A stretch of DNA of 14,736 nucleotides from Desulfovibrionaceae bacterium UBA6814. Its GTDB lineage: Bacteria > Desulfobacterota > Desulfovibrionia > Desulfovibrionales > Desulfovibrionaceae. Positions 6,284 to 13,480 of this stretch are shown piece after piece. A program made the translations under genes and the position numbers. Location: NCBI GenBank assembly GCA_002452635.1, contig DKEU01000108.1, forward strand, positions 638-15,373. The letters run 5' to 3'. How positions within the stretch are numbered: position 1 is the stretch's first letter; each line of letters starts with the position of its first letter. The notes below the pieces were generated by a model. The model had not been told where the DNA came from. It did not search any database and saw only the letters and a list, made by a program, of their open reading frames with translations.

Positions 6284-9200
6284 ATGCGCAACACCACCGC
6301 GTCCTTCACCAGGACCTTCCTCAAACTCTTCCTGCCGGTCTTCGGCCTGGCCCTGGCCGGGGCCATCTTCCTCGTGCATCGGGAGAAAGCCCTCGCCGAG
6401 GAGCTCTTGGAGCACCGGGAGGCCACGTACCTGCGGGCGGTGGCCACCACCCTGGACATGGAGCTGCGCCGGGTGTTCCGCGACCTCTTCAGCCTCAAGC
6501 ACCGCCTGGAGCTGCGCCGCTACCTGCTCCGGCCCACTCCCGACCGGCACTACGACCTGGGCCAGGAATACCTCGCCTTTGCCCAGGAAAACCCGTTCTA
6601 CGACCAGATTCGCCTGCTCGACAGCCGGGGCATGGAGGTGCTGCGCATCAACAACAGCCGGCCCGCGCCGGTCCTGGTGCCCGGGGAGGATCTCCAGGAC
6701 AAGTCGAATCGCGACTATGTGCGCGAATCCGCGGAACTGGCGCCGAACCAGATCTATGTCTCTCGCATGGACCTCAACGTGGAGAACGGGAAGATCGAGA
6801 TCCCGCACAAGCCCATGCTGCGCCTGGTCGCCCCCCTGTTCGACGCGGCGGGCGTCCGAACGGGCAGCCTGGTGCTCAACTACCTGGCCCAGGATATGCT
6901 GGACACCATCCACGCCAGCGAGGCCCGGGAGGTGACGAAGCTCGTCCTATTGGACAAGGACGGGAACTGGCTGCACAGCAGGACTCCGGACTGGGACTGG
7001 AGTTTCATGTTCCCGGGGCGCAAGGTCCCCGCCTTCGGGGACCTGTATCCCGAGGCCTGGGCCGCCATCCGCTCCGGCCGGGACGGCAAGGTCCGCAGCG
7101 GCGAGGGCCTGTTCACCTACACCACGCTCCCCCTGGACCCCGCCATCACCCGGGCCGGCCGGATGTACGGGGTGGAGGTGCCCGAGGCCTACCATCGGCA
7201 ATGGCTGCTGATCTCGGTCAAGCCCGCCGGGGAGTTGGCCGCGGCCCAACGGCGGGATCGCCTGCCCTACCTGCTCGGCCTGGCCGTGATCACCCTGCTC
7301 GCCGCAGCCTGGGCCGCAACGCGAACCAGCCAGGTGCGGGAGCGGCAGGGCTGGGTGGACAGCCTGGAGCAGAGCGAGGCGCGCTTCCGCGGCATCGTGG
7401 AGACCTCCCTGGACATCATCTGCGAGTGGGACCTGGAGGGCCGCATCACCTACGTGAGCCCCCGGGTCGAGAGAATCCTGGGCCGCAGCCCCGAGGAGAT
7501 GGTGGGCCGGACCCTGTTCGACTTCATCGCCCAGGAGACGGCGGAGGCGGCGCGTCGGAAGATGGCGGAGGCGGTGCGGGGCGGACGCCGCCTGCTGGCC
7601 TGGGAGACGGTCTGCCGCGACGCGGCGGACCGGGTGGTGATGCTGGAGACCAACAGCGCGCTCATCCTGGACCAGAAGGGACGGCACGTGGGCTACCGGG
7701 GCATCTCCCGGGACATCACCGAGCGCAAGACCGCCCAGGCCATACTCGACGCCTCCCGCCGCGAGGCCGAGGAGGCCAACCTGGCCAAGAGCGATTTCCT
7801 GGCCCGCATGAGCCACGAGATACGCACCCCCCTGAACGCGGTCATCGGCATGTCCTACCTGCTGGACAAGACCCCGCTCACCTCCCGCCAGGCCGACTAC
7901 GTGGCCAAGATCCGCGGAGCGGGCAACACGCTCCTGGGCATCGTCAACGACATCCTGGACTTTTCCAAGATCGAGGCCGGCAAGCTCACCGTCGAGAACA
8001 TCCCCTTCGCCCTGGAGGCGGTGCTGGCCAGCGTGGTGGACATCAACTCCCTGGCCGCGGAGCAAAAGAAGCTGGACTTCCTGCTCTCCGTGGACCCCGC
8101 CATCCCCGACAGCCTCACCGGCGACCCGCTGCGCCTGGGACAGGTGCTGGTCAACCTGGTGAACAACGCCATCAAGTTCACGGACCAGGGCGAGGTGCTC
8201 CTGGAGGTAGCCCTGCTGGAGGAGGAGGGAGACCGGGCGCACCTGCGGTTCAACGTGTCCGACACCGGCCCGGGCATGACCGGGGAGCAGGTGGCCCGGC
8301 TCTTCGCCCCCTTCACCCAGGCCGAGGAGTCCACCACGCGCAAGCACGGGGGCACCGGCCTGGGCCTGAGCATCAGCCGCCGGCTGGCGGAGCTCATGGG
8401 AGGCGAGCTCACGGTGTCCAGCACCCCGGGCCAGGGGACCACCTTCAGCATGGACCTCTGGCTTCCGCACCAGGCCGGCCAGCCGGCCCCGGTCCGCTTC
8501 ATCTACGAGGAGCTGACCGGCCTGCCCGTGCTGGTGGCGGACCACAGCGAGCGCTCCTGCATCATCCTGGAGAAGATCCTCACGTCCTTCGGCTTCACGG
8601 CCACCGCCACCACCCGGCCCGACGAGGTGCCGACCCTGCTGAAAAACGCCTCCCCGCCCTTCCGGATGCTCCTCCTGGACACCCGCATGTGCGACCGCGA
8701 CGCCCACGCCTGCGCCGAGCACATGCGGAGCATGGACCTGCCGGAGCGGCCCCGGGTCATCGTCATGTCCTCCTCCGACCGGGAGGAGGCCCGGCGCAAG
8801 TCCGAGGCCATGGGCGCCCATGGCCTGCTCTTCAAGCCGGTCACCGCCTCGCAGCTCTTCAACGCCATGATCGAGGCCCTGCACCAGGGGGCCGGCAGGT
8901 TGCAGAGCAGCCACGCGCCGGTGCGGGGGGCGCGGGTGTCGGGCCACATCCGGGGGGCGCGGGTGCTCCTGGTGGAGGACAACGCGGTGAACCAGCAGGT
9001 GGCCCGGGAGATACTGGAGGGGGCCGGCCTGGCGGTGGACATCGCCGGGGACGGCCGGGACGCCCTGCGCAAGGTGGCCGAGGCCGAATACCAGGCGGTG
9101 CTCATGGACATCCAGATGCCGGGCATGGACGGCCTGGAGGCCGCCCGGCGCATCCGCCAGGACCCCCGCCACGCGGGGCTGCCCATCATCGCCATGACCG

Positions 9201-9994
9201 CCCAGGCCCTGCCTTCGGACCGGGAGCGCAGCCTGCAGGCGGGCATGGACGCCCACGTGAACAAGCCCGTGGACCCCGACGAGATCTATGCGGTGCTCGG
9301 GCAATACATCCCGGCCGAGGGCTGGGAGCCCGCGGCCGTTCCGCTCCGCCCCCCGGCGAGCGTCCCGGCCGAGGTGGCCCCAGAGTCCCTGCCCCCGGCC
9401 GGGTCCGTGCCCGGCATCAACCTGGACAAGGGCCTGGCCCGGGTGCTGGGCAACACCGGCCTCTACGTGCAGCTCCTGGCGAACTTCGCCAACGACCAGG
9501 CCGGGCTGCCCGAGCAGCTCCGCGGCCACTTCGCCGCGGACCGCACCCACGAGGCCCAGGCGCTGCTGCACACCTTCAAGGGGATGGCCGGCAACATCGG
9601 GGCCCAGGGACTGCACGAATTGGCCGGCAAGCTGGAGCTGGCCCTGGCCGAGTCCCGGGACGACTGCGGGGAGCTCATGGAGCGGTTCTCGGCCATGTTG
9701 CACGAAACCGCGCGGCAACTTCGGGAGAACCTGCCCGCCGCGGCGCTCTCCGGCGGAGCGGCGGCCGGGGGCGGGGGGCTGCCCCCCGCGGAACTGGCGG
9801 AGAAGTTCGCGGCCCTGCGCAACATGCTGGCCCGGCACGACACCGACGCCCAGGAGGCCTTCGAGGCGGTGGCCCCGGACCTGCGCCGCCTGGCCCCGGA
9901 CCAGGCCTACCCCCTGGAGAAGGCCCTGCGCCGTTTCGACTTCAAGACCGCCCACGAACACGCGGAACGCATCCGGCTGGCGGGGGGAGCCTGA
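6284..9994 (+). CDS. Tripartite hybrid histidine kinase dCache-PAS-HisKA-HATPase-REC-REC-Hpt
   Basis: A 1236-aa inner-membrane protein. TM1 (about 14-31), an extracytoplasmic dCache-type sensor (33-325, with the conserved DKSNRDYVRES and IPHKPMLRLVAPLFD stretches), TM2 (about 327-346), PAS (about 362-485), HisKA with H511 in SHEIRTPLNAVIG, and HATPase with N627, DTGPGM (660-665) and GTGLGLS (690-696). Receiver A (747-870) keeps D799 and K851 but has D753-H754 in place of the usual acidic pair, so it may be degenerate. Receiver B (891-1008) has E898/D899, D942, T972 and K994 and looks active. Hpt (about 1043-1140) carries H1096 in LLHTFKGMAGNIG. A helical tail (about 1165-1236) ends the protein. 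This is the BarA/ArcB type of internal phosphorelay H-D-H, from which phosphate can pass to separate receivers. ATG 6284 has AAGG 8 bases upstream. It is the first gene of a four-gene operon; the next gene begins 1 base after the stop. Confidence 0.94.
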   Translation: MRNTTASFTRTFLKLFLPVFGLALAGAIFLVHREKALAEELLEHREATYLRAVATTLDMELRRVFRDLFSLKHRLELRRYLLRPTPDRHYDLGQEYLAFAQENPFYDQIRLLDSRGMEVLRINNSRPAPVLVPGEDLQDKSNRDYVRESAELAPNQIYVSRMDLNVENGKIEIPHKPMLRLVAPLFDAAGVRTGSLVLNYLAQDMLDTIHASEAREVTKLVLLDKDGNWLHSRTPDWDWSFMFPGRKVPAFGDLYPEAWAAIRSGRDGKVRSGEGLFTYTTLPLDPAITRAGRMYGVEVPEAYHRQWLLISVKPAGELAAAQRRDRLPYLLGLAVITLLAAAWAATRTSQVRERQGWVDSLEQSEARFRGIVETSLDIICEWDLEGRITYVSPRVERILGRSPEEMVGRTLFDFIAQETAEAARRKMAEAVRGGRRLLAWETVCRDAADRVVMLETNSALILDQKGRHVGYRGISRDITERKTAQAILDASRREAEEANLAKSDFLARMSHEIRTPLNAVIGMSYLLDKTPLTSRQADYVAKIRGAGNTLLGIVNDILDFSKIEAGKLTVENIPFALEAVLASVVDINSLAAEQKKLDFLLSVDPAIPDSLTGDPLRLGQVLVNLVNNAIKFTDQGEVLLEVALLEEEGDRAHLRFNVSDTGPGMTGEQVARLFAPFTQAEESTTRKHGGTGLGLSISRRLAELMGGELTVSSTPGQGTTFSMDLWLPHQAGQPAPVRFIYEELTGLPVLVADHSERSCIILEKILTSFGFTATATTRPDEVPTLLKNASPPFRMLLLDTRMCDRDAHACAEHMRSMDLPERPRVIVMSSSDREEARRKSEAMGAHGLLFKPVTASQLFNAMIEALHQGAGRLQSSHAPVRGARVSGHIRGARVLLVEDNAVNQQVAREILEGAGLAVDIAGDGRDALRKVAEAEYQAVLMDIQMPGMDGLEAARRIRQDPRHAGLPIIAMTAQALPSDRERSLQAGMDAHVNKPVDPDEIYAVLGQYIPAEGWEPAAVPLRPPASVPAEVAPESLPPAGSVPGINLDKGLARVLGNTGLYVQLLANFANDQAGLPEQLRGHFAADRTHEAQALLHTFKGMAGNIGAQGLHELAGKLELALAESRDDCGELMERFSAMLHETARQLRENLPAAALSGGAAAGGGGLPPAELAEKFAALRNMLARHDTDAQEAFEAVAPDLRRLAPDQAYPLEKALRRFDFKTAHEHAERIRLAGGA

Positions 9995-9995
9995 C

Positions 9996-11096
9996 ATGCC
10001 CGGCCTGCGCAAGCACGGAACGGTCCTGGTGGTGGACGACGCACCGGACAACATCCTGCTGCTCAAGCAGGCCCTGGCCGGGGACTTCACGGTGCTGGCC
10101 GCCACCTCCGGCGAGCAGGCCCTGGACATCGCCTTCGGCGCCACCCCCCCGGACATCGTGCTCCTGGACGTGGTCATGCCGGGGATGGACGGCTACGAGG
10201 TCTGCCGCCGGCTCAAGGCCGACGCCCGCACCGACGAGATACCGGTGCTCTTCGTCACCGCCATGGGCGACGATTCGGACGAGGCCAAGGGCCTGGAGTT
10301 GGGGGCCATCGACTACATCGCCAAGCCCGTGAACCCCGGCCTGGTCCGGGCCCGGGTGCGCAACCAGTTCGCCCTGCGCGAGGCCGCCCGGCTCAAGGAG
10401 GACGTGGAGCGCATCATCCGGCACGACCTCAAGACCCCGCTCACCAGCGTCATGACCCTGCCCCGGGTCCTGCTCGGCCTGCCCTGCCTGGACGAGGACC
10501 ACCGGGACATGCTCAAGCGCATCGAGGACTCGGCCTTCGCCATGCTGCGCCTCATCAACTTCTCCCTGGACCTCTTCAAGATGGAGCGCGGGGCCTACCG
10601 GTTCGAACCGGCCCGGGTGGACCTGGCCCAGGTGCTGGACCGCATCTTCTACGAGCTGGCGGAGTTGGCCGAGACCCGGCAGGCGCCGCCCCGGCTCTTC
10701 ATCGACGGCGAGCCCGCGGCGCGGGGCGCGTCGTTTCCGGTCATCGGCGACGACATGCTCTGCTACTCCATGCTGGCCAACCTGGTGCGCAACGCCCTGG
10801 AGGCCTCGCCCCCGGGCGAAACGGTGCGGGTGGAGCTGCGCGGCGGCGACCCGGCCCGGGTGGAGGTGGCCAACTCGGGCGCGGTGCCGGCCGAGATGCG
10901 CGAACGGTTTTTCGAGAAGTACGCCACGTTCGGCAAGGAACAGGGCACGGGACTGGGCACCTATTCCGCCTGGCTCGCGGCCCGGGTCATGGGGGGCGGC
11001 ATCACCTTCACCTCGTCCGAGGCCGAAGGAACCGTGGTCACGGTCACCCTTCCCGCCGCAGGTGGCGACGGAGAGACTGACGCCGCCCCGGATTGA
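9996..11096 (+). CDS. Soluble REC-histidine kinase (receiver at the N terminus)
   Basis: A protein of 366 aa with no membrane segment. The receiver (8-125) has D14/D15, phospho-acceptor D58, T88 and K110-P111. A short helix leads to the dimerisation region with H143 in RHDLKTPL. The ATPase domain has N266 in the N box, an N-S-G (N293) version of the G1 box, and GTGLGTY (317-323). The kinase half matches the C-terminal half of the membrane kinase at 2184-4364 in several signatures (RHDLK, RFFEKY, GTGxGTY). Such proteins are thought to let one phosphorelay control a second kinase; here the Hpt of the upstream hybrid kinase is the obvious donor. GGGGAG six bases before the ATG, within the end of the upstream gene, sets the start, and a 1-base gap implies translational coupling. 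Confidence 0.92.
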   Translation: MPGLRKHGTVLVVDDAPDNILLLKQALAGDFTVLAATSGEQALDIAFGATPPDIVLLDVVMPGMDGYEVCRRLKADARTDEIPVLFVTAMGDDSDEAKGLELGAIDYIAKPVNPGLVRARVRNQFALREAARLKEDVERIIRHDLKTPLTSVMTLPRVLLGLPCLDEDHRDMLKRIEDSAFAMLRLINFSLDLFKMERGAYRFEPARVDLAQVLDRIFYELAELAETRQAPPRLFIDGEPAARGASFPVIGDDMLCYSMLANLVRNALEASPPGETVRVELRGGDPARVEVANSGAVPAEMRERFFEKYATFGKEQGTGLGTYSAWLAARVMGGGITFTSSEAEGTVVTVTLPAAGGDGETDAAPD

Positions 11097-11106
11097 GGAG
11101 TACGTT

Positions 11107-12195
11107 ATGCGCAAGCAAGGCACCGTGCTGGTTGTGGACGACGCCCCGGACAACATCCTGGTGGCCAAGGCGGCCCTGGACCAGGACTTCAATGTGCTGG
11201 CCGCCACCAACGGCCCCGAGGCCCTGGACATCGTGCGCTCCGGCGAGCCGCCGGACATCGTGCTCCTGGACATCCTCATGCCCGGCATGAACGGGTACCA
11301 GGTCTGCCGGGAACTCAAGCAGGACGAGGCCACCCGCCATATCCCGGTGCTCTTCGTGACCACCATGGGCCAGGACGAGGACGAGACCGCCGGGCTGCGG
11401 CTGGGCGCGGCGGACTACATCACCAAGCCGGTGCGGCCGGCCATCGTCCTGGCCCGGGTGCGCAACCACCTGGCGCTCAAGCGGCACCAGGACCACCTGG
11501 AGGACATGGTGGCCGCGCGCACCGCGGCCCTGAGCAAGACCCAGGACGTGACCATCCTCAGCCTGGCCAGCCTGGCGGAACTGCGCGACAACGAGTTGGG
11601 CGGGCATTTCCTGCGCACCCAGAACGTGGCCGCGCTCCTGGCCCGGGACCTGGCCCGGCTACCCCGGCACCGCAAGGAGATAAGCCAGGACTTCGTGCAA
11701 CTCCTGTACAAGTCCGCGCCGCTGCACGACGTGGGCAAGGTGGGCGTGCCCGACAGCATCCTGCTCAAGCCCGGCCGGCTCACCCCCGAGGAGTTCGAGG
11801 CCATGAAGCGACACACGGTCTACGGCCGCGACGCCATGGCCCACGCCGAGAAGTACCTTCAGGAGGAGTCCTTCCTGGGCATGGCCCGCGACATCGCCTA
11901 CACCCACCACGAGAAATGGGACGGCAGCGGCTACCCGCGCGGCCTGGCCGGCGAGGACATCCCCACGGTGGGCCGCATCATGGCCGTGGCCGACGTATAC
12001 GACGCGCTCATCAGCAAGCGGGTCTACAAGGAGCCCATGACCCATACCGAGGCCGCGTCCATCGTCGCCCAGGGCCGGGGAATCCACTTCGACCCCGACC
12101 TGGCGGACATCTTCCTGCAGCGCCAGGAGGACATCCGGGCCATCTCCATCCAGTACGCCGACTCGGACGAGGAGCGCCAGGCCCTGGCCCTATGA
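11107..12195 (+). CDS. Response regulator REC-HD-GYP, predicted c-di-GMP phosphodiesterase
   Basis: A soluble protein of 362 aa. The receiver (5-122) has D11/D12, phospho-acceptor D55 and K107-P108. A helical linker (about 123-147) connects to an HD-GYP domain with H167, the HD pair H207-D208 in LHDVGKVGVPD, HHE (267-269) and WDGSGYP (271-277), so the active-site ligands are present. The receiver is very like that of the gene just upstream (about 82 of 120 positions identical in my hand alignment, no gaps), which points to duplication of the receiver with a different output. GAGGAG (11095-11100) overlaps the upstream stop codon and lies six bases before the ATG, a strong site suggesting coupled translation. 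In this operon it is the most likely enzymatic output of the phosphorelay. Confidence 0.94.
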   Translation: MRKQGTVLVVDDAPDNILVAKAALDQDFNVLAATNGPEALDIVRSGEPPDIVLLDILMPGMNGYQVCRELKQDEATRHIPVLFVTTMGQDEDETAGLRLGAADYITKPVRPAIVLARVRNHLALKRHQDHLEDMVAARTAALSKTQDVTILSLASLAELRDNELGGHFLRTQNVAALLARDLARLPRHRKEISQDFVQLLYKSAPLHDVGKVGVPDSILLKPGRLTPEEFEAMKRHTVYGRDAMAHAEKYLQEESFLGMARDIAYTHHEKWDGSGYPRGLAGEDIPTVGRIMAVADVYDALISKRVYKEPMTHTEAASIVAQGRGIHFDPDLADIFLQRQEDIRAISIQYADSDEERQALAL

Positions 12196-12226
12196 GGCCG
12201 TAACGGGCTAACCCAAGGAGCCACCC

Positions 12227-12619
12227 ATGCCCACCCTGCCCGGCAACTTCACCATCCTCATCGTGGACGACCACCAGAACATGCGGCGCACCATCTCCGA
12301 CCTGCTCCGCTCGGTGGGGTTCAAGAGCTTCGCCTATGCCGAGAACGGCAGGGCGGCCCTGAAGGTGCTCAAGGAGCAGGACATCCACTTGGTGGTGCTG
12401 GACTGGATGATGCCGGACATGAACGGGCTGGAGTTCCTGCGGCACATCCGGGTGGACAAGATCCACCAGAGCCTCCCGGTGCTCATGGTCACCGCCGAGG
12501 CCGCGTCGGACAAGGTGCTGTCCGCGGTGCAGCTGGGCATATCGGACTACATCGTGAAGCCCTTCTCCCCGGACACCATGTTCAAGAAGATCGCCCACAT
12601 CCTGAAGACCGAGTTCTGA
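12227..12619 (+). CDS. Stand-alone CheY-like receiver protein
   Basis: A 130-aa single receiver with nothing else attached. It has D14/D15 (IVDDHQNMR), phospho-acceptor D59 in LDWMMPDMNG, T89 and K111-P112. The NMRR and WMMPDMNG stretches resemble chemotaxis CheY proteins, but no CheA, CheW or flagellar gene is in view, so a motor role is unproven. It could equally be a shuttle or phosphate sink for the phosphorelay. AAGGAG (12215-12220) six bases before the ATG is a strong ribosome-binding site. It lies 31 bases after the HD-GYP gene and is the last gene of the operon. Confidence 0.92.
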   Translation: MPTLPGNFTILIVDDHQNMRRTISDLLRSVGFKSFAYAENGRAALKVLKEQDIHLVVLDWMMPDMNGLEFLRHIRVDKIHQSLPVLMVTAEAASDKVLSAVQLGISDYIVKPFSPDTMFKKIAHILKTEF

Positions 12620-12628
12620 TGCCACGTT

Positions 12629-12643
12629 GCGTTCGAAGAACGC
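12629..12643. terminator. Small hairpin between convergent genes, possible two-way terminator
   Basis: GCGTTC-GAA-GAACGC is a perfect 6-bp stem with a GAA triloop, extendable by G-T pairs. It sits in the 48-base gap between the 3' ends of the CheY-like gene and the Mut7-C gene, where a bidirectional terminator would be expected. There is no T-run on either side, so the call is tentative. The GAA triloop is shared with the stem at 1990-2006. Confidence 0.35.
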
Positions 12644-12667
12644 GGATTGGCAGCGCGCGCCGGGTCC

Positions 12668-13480
12668 TTATTCCAACCCGGCCTGCGCCAGCCACTCCCG
12701 CATGCGGTCGTGGTGGGAGCCGGGCCAGTAGATGCGGTCGCAGGACGGGCAGCGGTAGAACGTGTCGAAGTACTTCTTGGTCAGCGGCTGCAGGCGGTGC
12801 AGCACCGCGGCTTTCTCCACCGGCGCGAGCGGCTCGTTGCACTCCAGGCAGCGGGAGAACGCGGCGAACGGGCCGCGCACGCCGAAGTGGCGCAGGACCT
12901 CGGCCAGCTGCTCCTGGGGATCGTGCGCCCGCACCAGCCGGCCGAAGGCCACCTGGCTGCGCTTGAGCAGGGCCCGGTCCATGCTGAGCACGATGCGGCC
13001 CTCTCCGGCCGCCAGCTCCGCCACCGCCTCGTCGTCCCAGGCCCGGTCGTAGGCCGCGTCCTGGCCCACCAGGCGCAGAAGCCGCGCCAGCTTGCCGCAG
13101 GTGGCGTCCACCAGGAAGCGCACCTCCCCCTCCCCGCAAAGCGGCTCGGGCCGCAAGAGGCTCGGCCGGGTCACGTCCAGGGGCGGGACCACCGCGTACA
13201 CGTCCAGCTCCTGCCCCTCGGCCACGATGTGCGAGAAATCCACGTCCGTCCCGTCCGTGCCACTTGGGCCACCTGGGCCACCCGGGCCCCCCGCCCCGGC
13301 CACGAGAATCCGCCCCACCTCGGTGTGCGGCACGCCCAGGGACTCCACCACGTCCTTGACCGCGGCGCGGCGGTCCACGGCCCAGCCCAGCCGGCCGTCC
13401 GCCAGCCGCGCCGACTTGCCGGGCCGCACGATTTCCCGTACTCCCGGGTGGAACCGGAACAGCGCCACACCTACCGCCAT
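12668..13480 (-). CDS. Ubiquitin-like fold + Mut7-C RNase-type domain protein with zinc ribbon
   Basis: A 270-aa soluble protein. The N terminus (about 5-102) resembles the ubiquitin/ThiS-like domain that often precedes Mut7-C: VALFRFHPGVREIV, then VKDVVESLGVPHTEVG and VDFSHIV. The Mut7-C part (about 118-265) is PIN-like, with D125 (FLVDATCGKLARLLR), D149/D150 and D168 (LSMDRALLK) as probable metal-binding acids. It contains two Cys pairs, CLEC (211-214) and CPSC (244-247), that would bind zinc. The family is thought to be an RNA nuclease, but its substrate is not established. A Gly/Pro-rich insert (about 61-79) sits in the ubiquitin-like fold. The start ATG lies right before the first strand, with AGGGA five bases upstream. 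It directly abuts the start of the divergent protease gene. Confidence 0.9.
   Translation of the reverse strand: MAVGVALFRFHPGVREIVRPGKSARLADGRLGWAVDRRAAVKDVVESLGVPHTEVGRILVAGAGGPGGPGGPSGTDGTDVDFSHIVAEGQELDVYAVVPPLDVTRPSLLRPEPLCGEGEVRFLVDATCGKLARLLRLVGQDAAYDRAWDDEAVAELAAGEGRIVLSMDRALLKRSQVAFGRLVRAHDPQEQLAEVLRHFGVRGPFAAFSRCLECNEPLAPVEKAAVLHRLQPLTKKYFDTFYRCPSCDRIYWPGSHHDRMREWLAQAGLE
13261..13287 (-). repeat. Nine-base tandem repeat coding a Gly-Pro insert
   Basis: Three 9-base units (CACTTGGGC, CACCTGGGC, CACCCGGGC) follow in direct order, with further degenerate CCGTCC repeats beside them (about 13245-13257). On the minus strand they encode the GPGGPGGPSG stretch of the Mut7-C protein. The array keeps the frame and looks like slippage expansion in a loop. 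Confidence 0.65.

Noticed and set aside
6947..10177. Long minus-strand open frame opposite the hybrid kinase
   Set aside because: Translation is His/Gln/Gly-rich without motifs, while the plus-strand frame has complete kinase, receiver and Hpt signatures.
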